The notes under the pieces were generated by a model. That model was not told the origin of the DNA, did no database searches, and worked only from the letters and a program-made list of their open reading frames with translations. DNA of 5,747 nucleotides from UBA11606 sp039188975 (GTDB taxonomy: Bacteria > Actinomycetota > Acidimicrobiia > Acidimicrobiales > Aldehydirespiratoraceae): assembly GCA_039188975.1 (NCBI GenBank), contig JBCCYT010000228.1, positions 1 to 5,747 on the forward strand. The letters are read 5' to 3'. Positions 5,195 through 5,747 of this stretch are shown one piece after another; within the stretch, counting starts at the first letter, position 1, and the number at the start of each line of letters is the position of its first letter. The position numbers and the translations under genes are program-made.

Positions 5195-5747
5195 TCAGGC
5201 TGCCCGACGGGATCTTCGGTGGTCGTGTCGGTGCTCGTAGGCATGGCACCGGGTGCACTTGAGTTCGAGATTGGGGATGTCGCTGCGGCCATTGTGTTCC
5301 CAATGGTGGGGGTGGTGCGCCTCGCAGTGCGCCACTGGGCCGGCGCAGTCGGTGCAGCTCCGATCTCGGGCGATCAAGGCAATCCACTGGTCGCGGCTGG
5401 CGAGCCGAGTGGAACGTCCCAGCCACAGGGGCCTTCCGTCGGCGGAGAAGACGTGACCGACCACTTCGGCACCGGGCCCGATGTCGCTCAGCACACTCGC
5501 AGGAAGGGGCGTGCCGTCGACGAGTTCGGTGGCGCCGTCACGCAGGTGGTGAATGACGTGCACCATGTGCCGCGGGTGCGGCTTGTTGCCGCGACCAAGA
5601 GACGCGGGCGTGCGGGTCATCAGCTCGGCGAACGCGTCGGCGGCTCGTTGCTCGGTGGAGCGAGCCTCGTCTGGCGTTCCCTCGCGGCCCCCGTCGGCTC
5701 GCCACAACTCGTTGATGCGCTCTCGGAGCGCAGCAACGACCTCAGCG
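5195..5747 (-). CDS. DUF222/HNH endonuclease-like protein (5' end outside window)
   Basis: The frame is open from the right edge to the TGA at 5195, 183 residues, so only the C-terminal part is present. A TTG at 5707 is not needed as a start because the frame continues upstream with coherent sequence (AEVVAALRERINELW). The C-terminal HNH nuclease motif (about 5231-5356) has a zinc CxxC (C-T-D-C), C-E-A-H-H with the catalytic-region His, the central Asn in SDIPNL, and C-x-x-C-H ending in a further His. It ends in an Arg/His-rich basic tail. The upstream part matches the linker region of actinobacterial DUF222-HNH proteins, which occur in many copies per genome and whose biological role is poorly known. 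All motif residues are intact, so it is not obviously degraded. It may be co-directional with the hydrolase without being an operon. Confidence 0.88.
   Translation of the reverse strand, partial: AEVVAALRERINELWRADGGREGTPDEARSTEQRAADAFAELMTRTPASLGRGNKPHPRHMVHVIHHLRDGATELVDGTPLPASVLSDIGPGAEVVGHVFSADGRPLWLGRSTRLASRDQWIALIARDRSCTDCAGPVAHCEAHHPHHWEHNGRSDIPNLELKCTRCHAYEHRHDHRRSRRAA

Noticed and set aside
5139..5426. An N-terminal extension of the alpha/beta hydrolase, up to an ATG at 5426
   Set aside because: It would overlap the HNH coding region in another frame, is Pro/Arg-rich without family similarity, and a -10 box with leaderless spacing supports the ATG at 5138.
5705..5707. TTG as the start of the HNH gene
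   Set aside because: The frame stays open to the window edge with DUF222-like sequence upstream, so the visible part is most likely internal to a longer protein.

Overview
The window is GC-rich, densely packed DNA that looks actinobacterial, plausibly Acidimicrobiia/Ilumatobacter-like. This rests on the base composition, a truncated DUF222-type HNH protein, a FadE-type acyl-CoA dehydrogenase ending in a YGGTDQIQ / GERVLGLPREP block, and -10 hexamers of the TANNNT type placed 6-7 nt before an ATG, as in leaderless actinobacterial transcripts. The taxon is an inference, not something read directly.

Layout: (1) 1-323, minus strand, the N-terminal part of a small uncharacterised protein with an SH3-like segment, cut by the left edge. 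(2) 324-439, a divergent intergenic region with a hairpin, a short tandem repeat and a leaderless promoter. (3) 440-1870, plus, a DAO-family FAD-dependent oxidoreductase of the PuuB/OrdL type. (4) 1871-1951, a promoter region with a 15-bp palindrome over the -35. (5) 1952-3148, plus, an amidohydrolase-2 (COG2159-like) metal-dependent hydrolase. (6) 3149-3224, a compact terminator-operator-promoter block. (7) 3225-4475, plus, an acyl-CoA dehydrogenase. (8) 4494-5138, minus, a small Ser-Asp-His alpha/beta hydrolase of the esterase-D type, convergent with the dehydrogenase. (9) 5195-5747, minus, the C-terminal part of a DUF222/HNH endonuclease-like protein, cut by the right edge. No stretch above 300 bases lacks a gene.

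The three plus-strand genes encode catabolic-type enzymes: an amine or amino-acid oxidoreductase, a TIM-barrel hydrolase/decarboxylase and an acyl-CoA dehydrogenase. They do not form a tight operon, because each has its own promoter-like block, and two of those blocks contain a dyad that could be a repressor site. A shared pathway is possible but the sequence does not prove it. I see no mobile element, CRISPR array, tRNA or rRNA, and no clear evidence of a new multi-gene system. The most notable signals are the repeated leaderless-promoter architecture, the two candidate operators, and departures from textbook active sites in the acyl-CoA dehydrogenase and the amidohydrolase.
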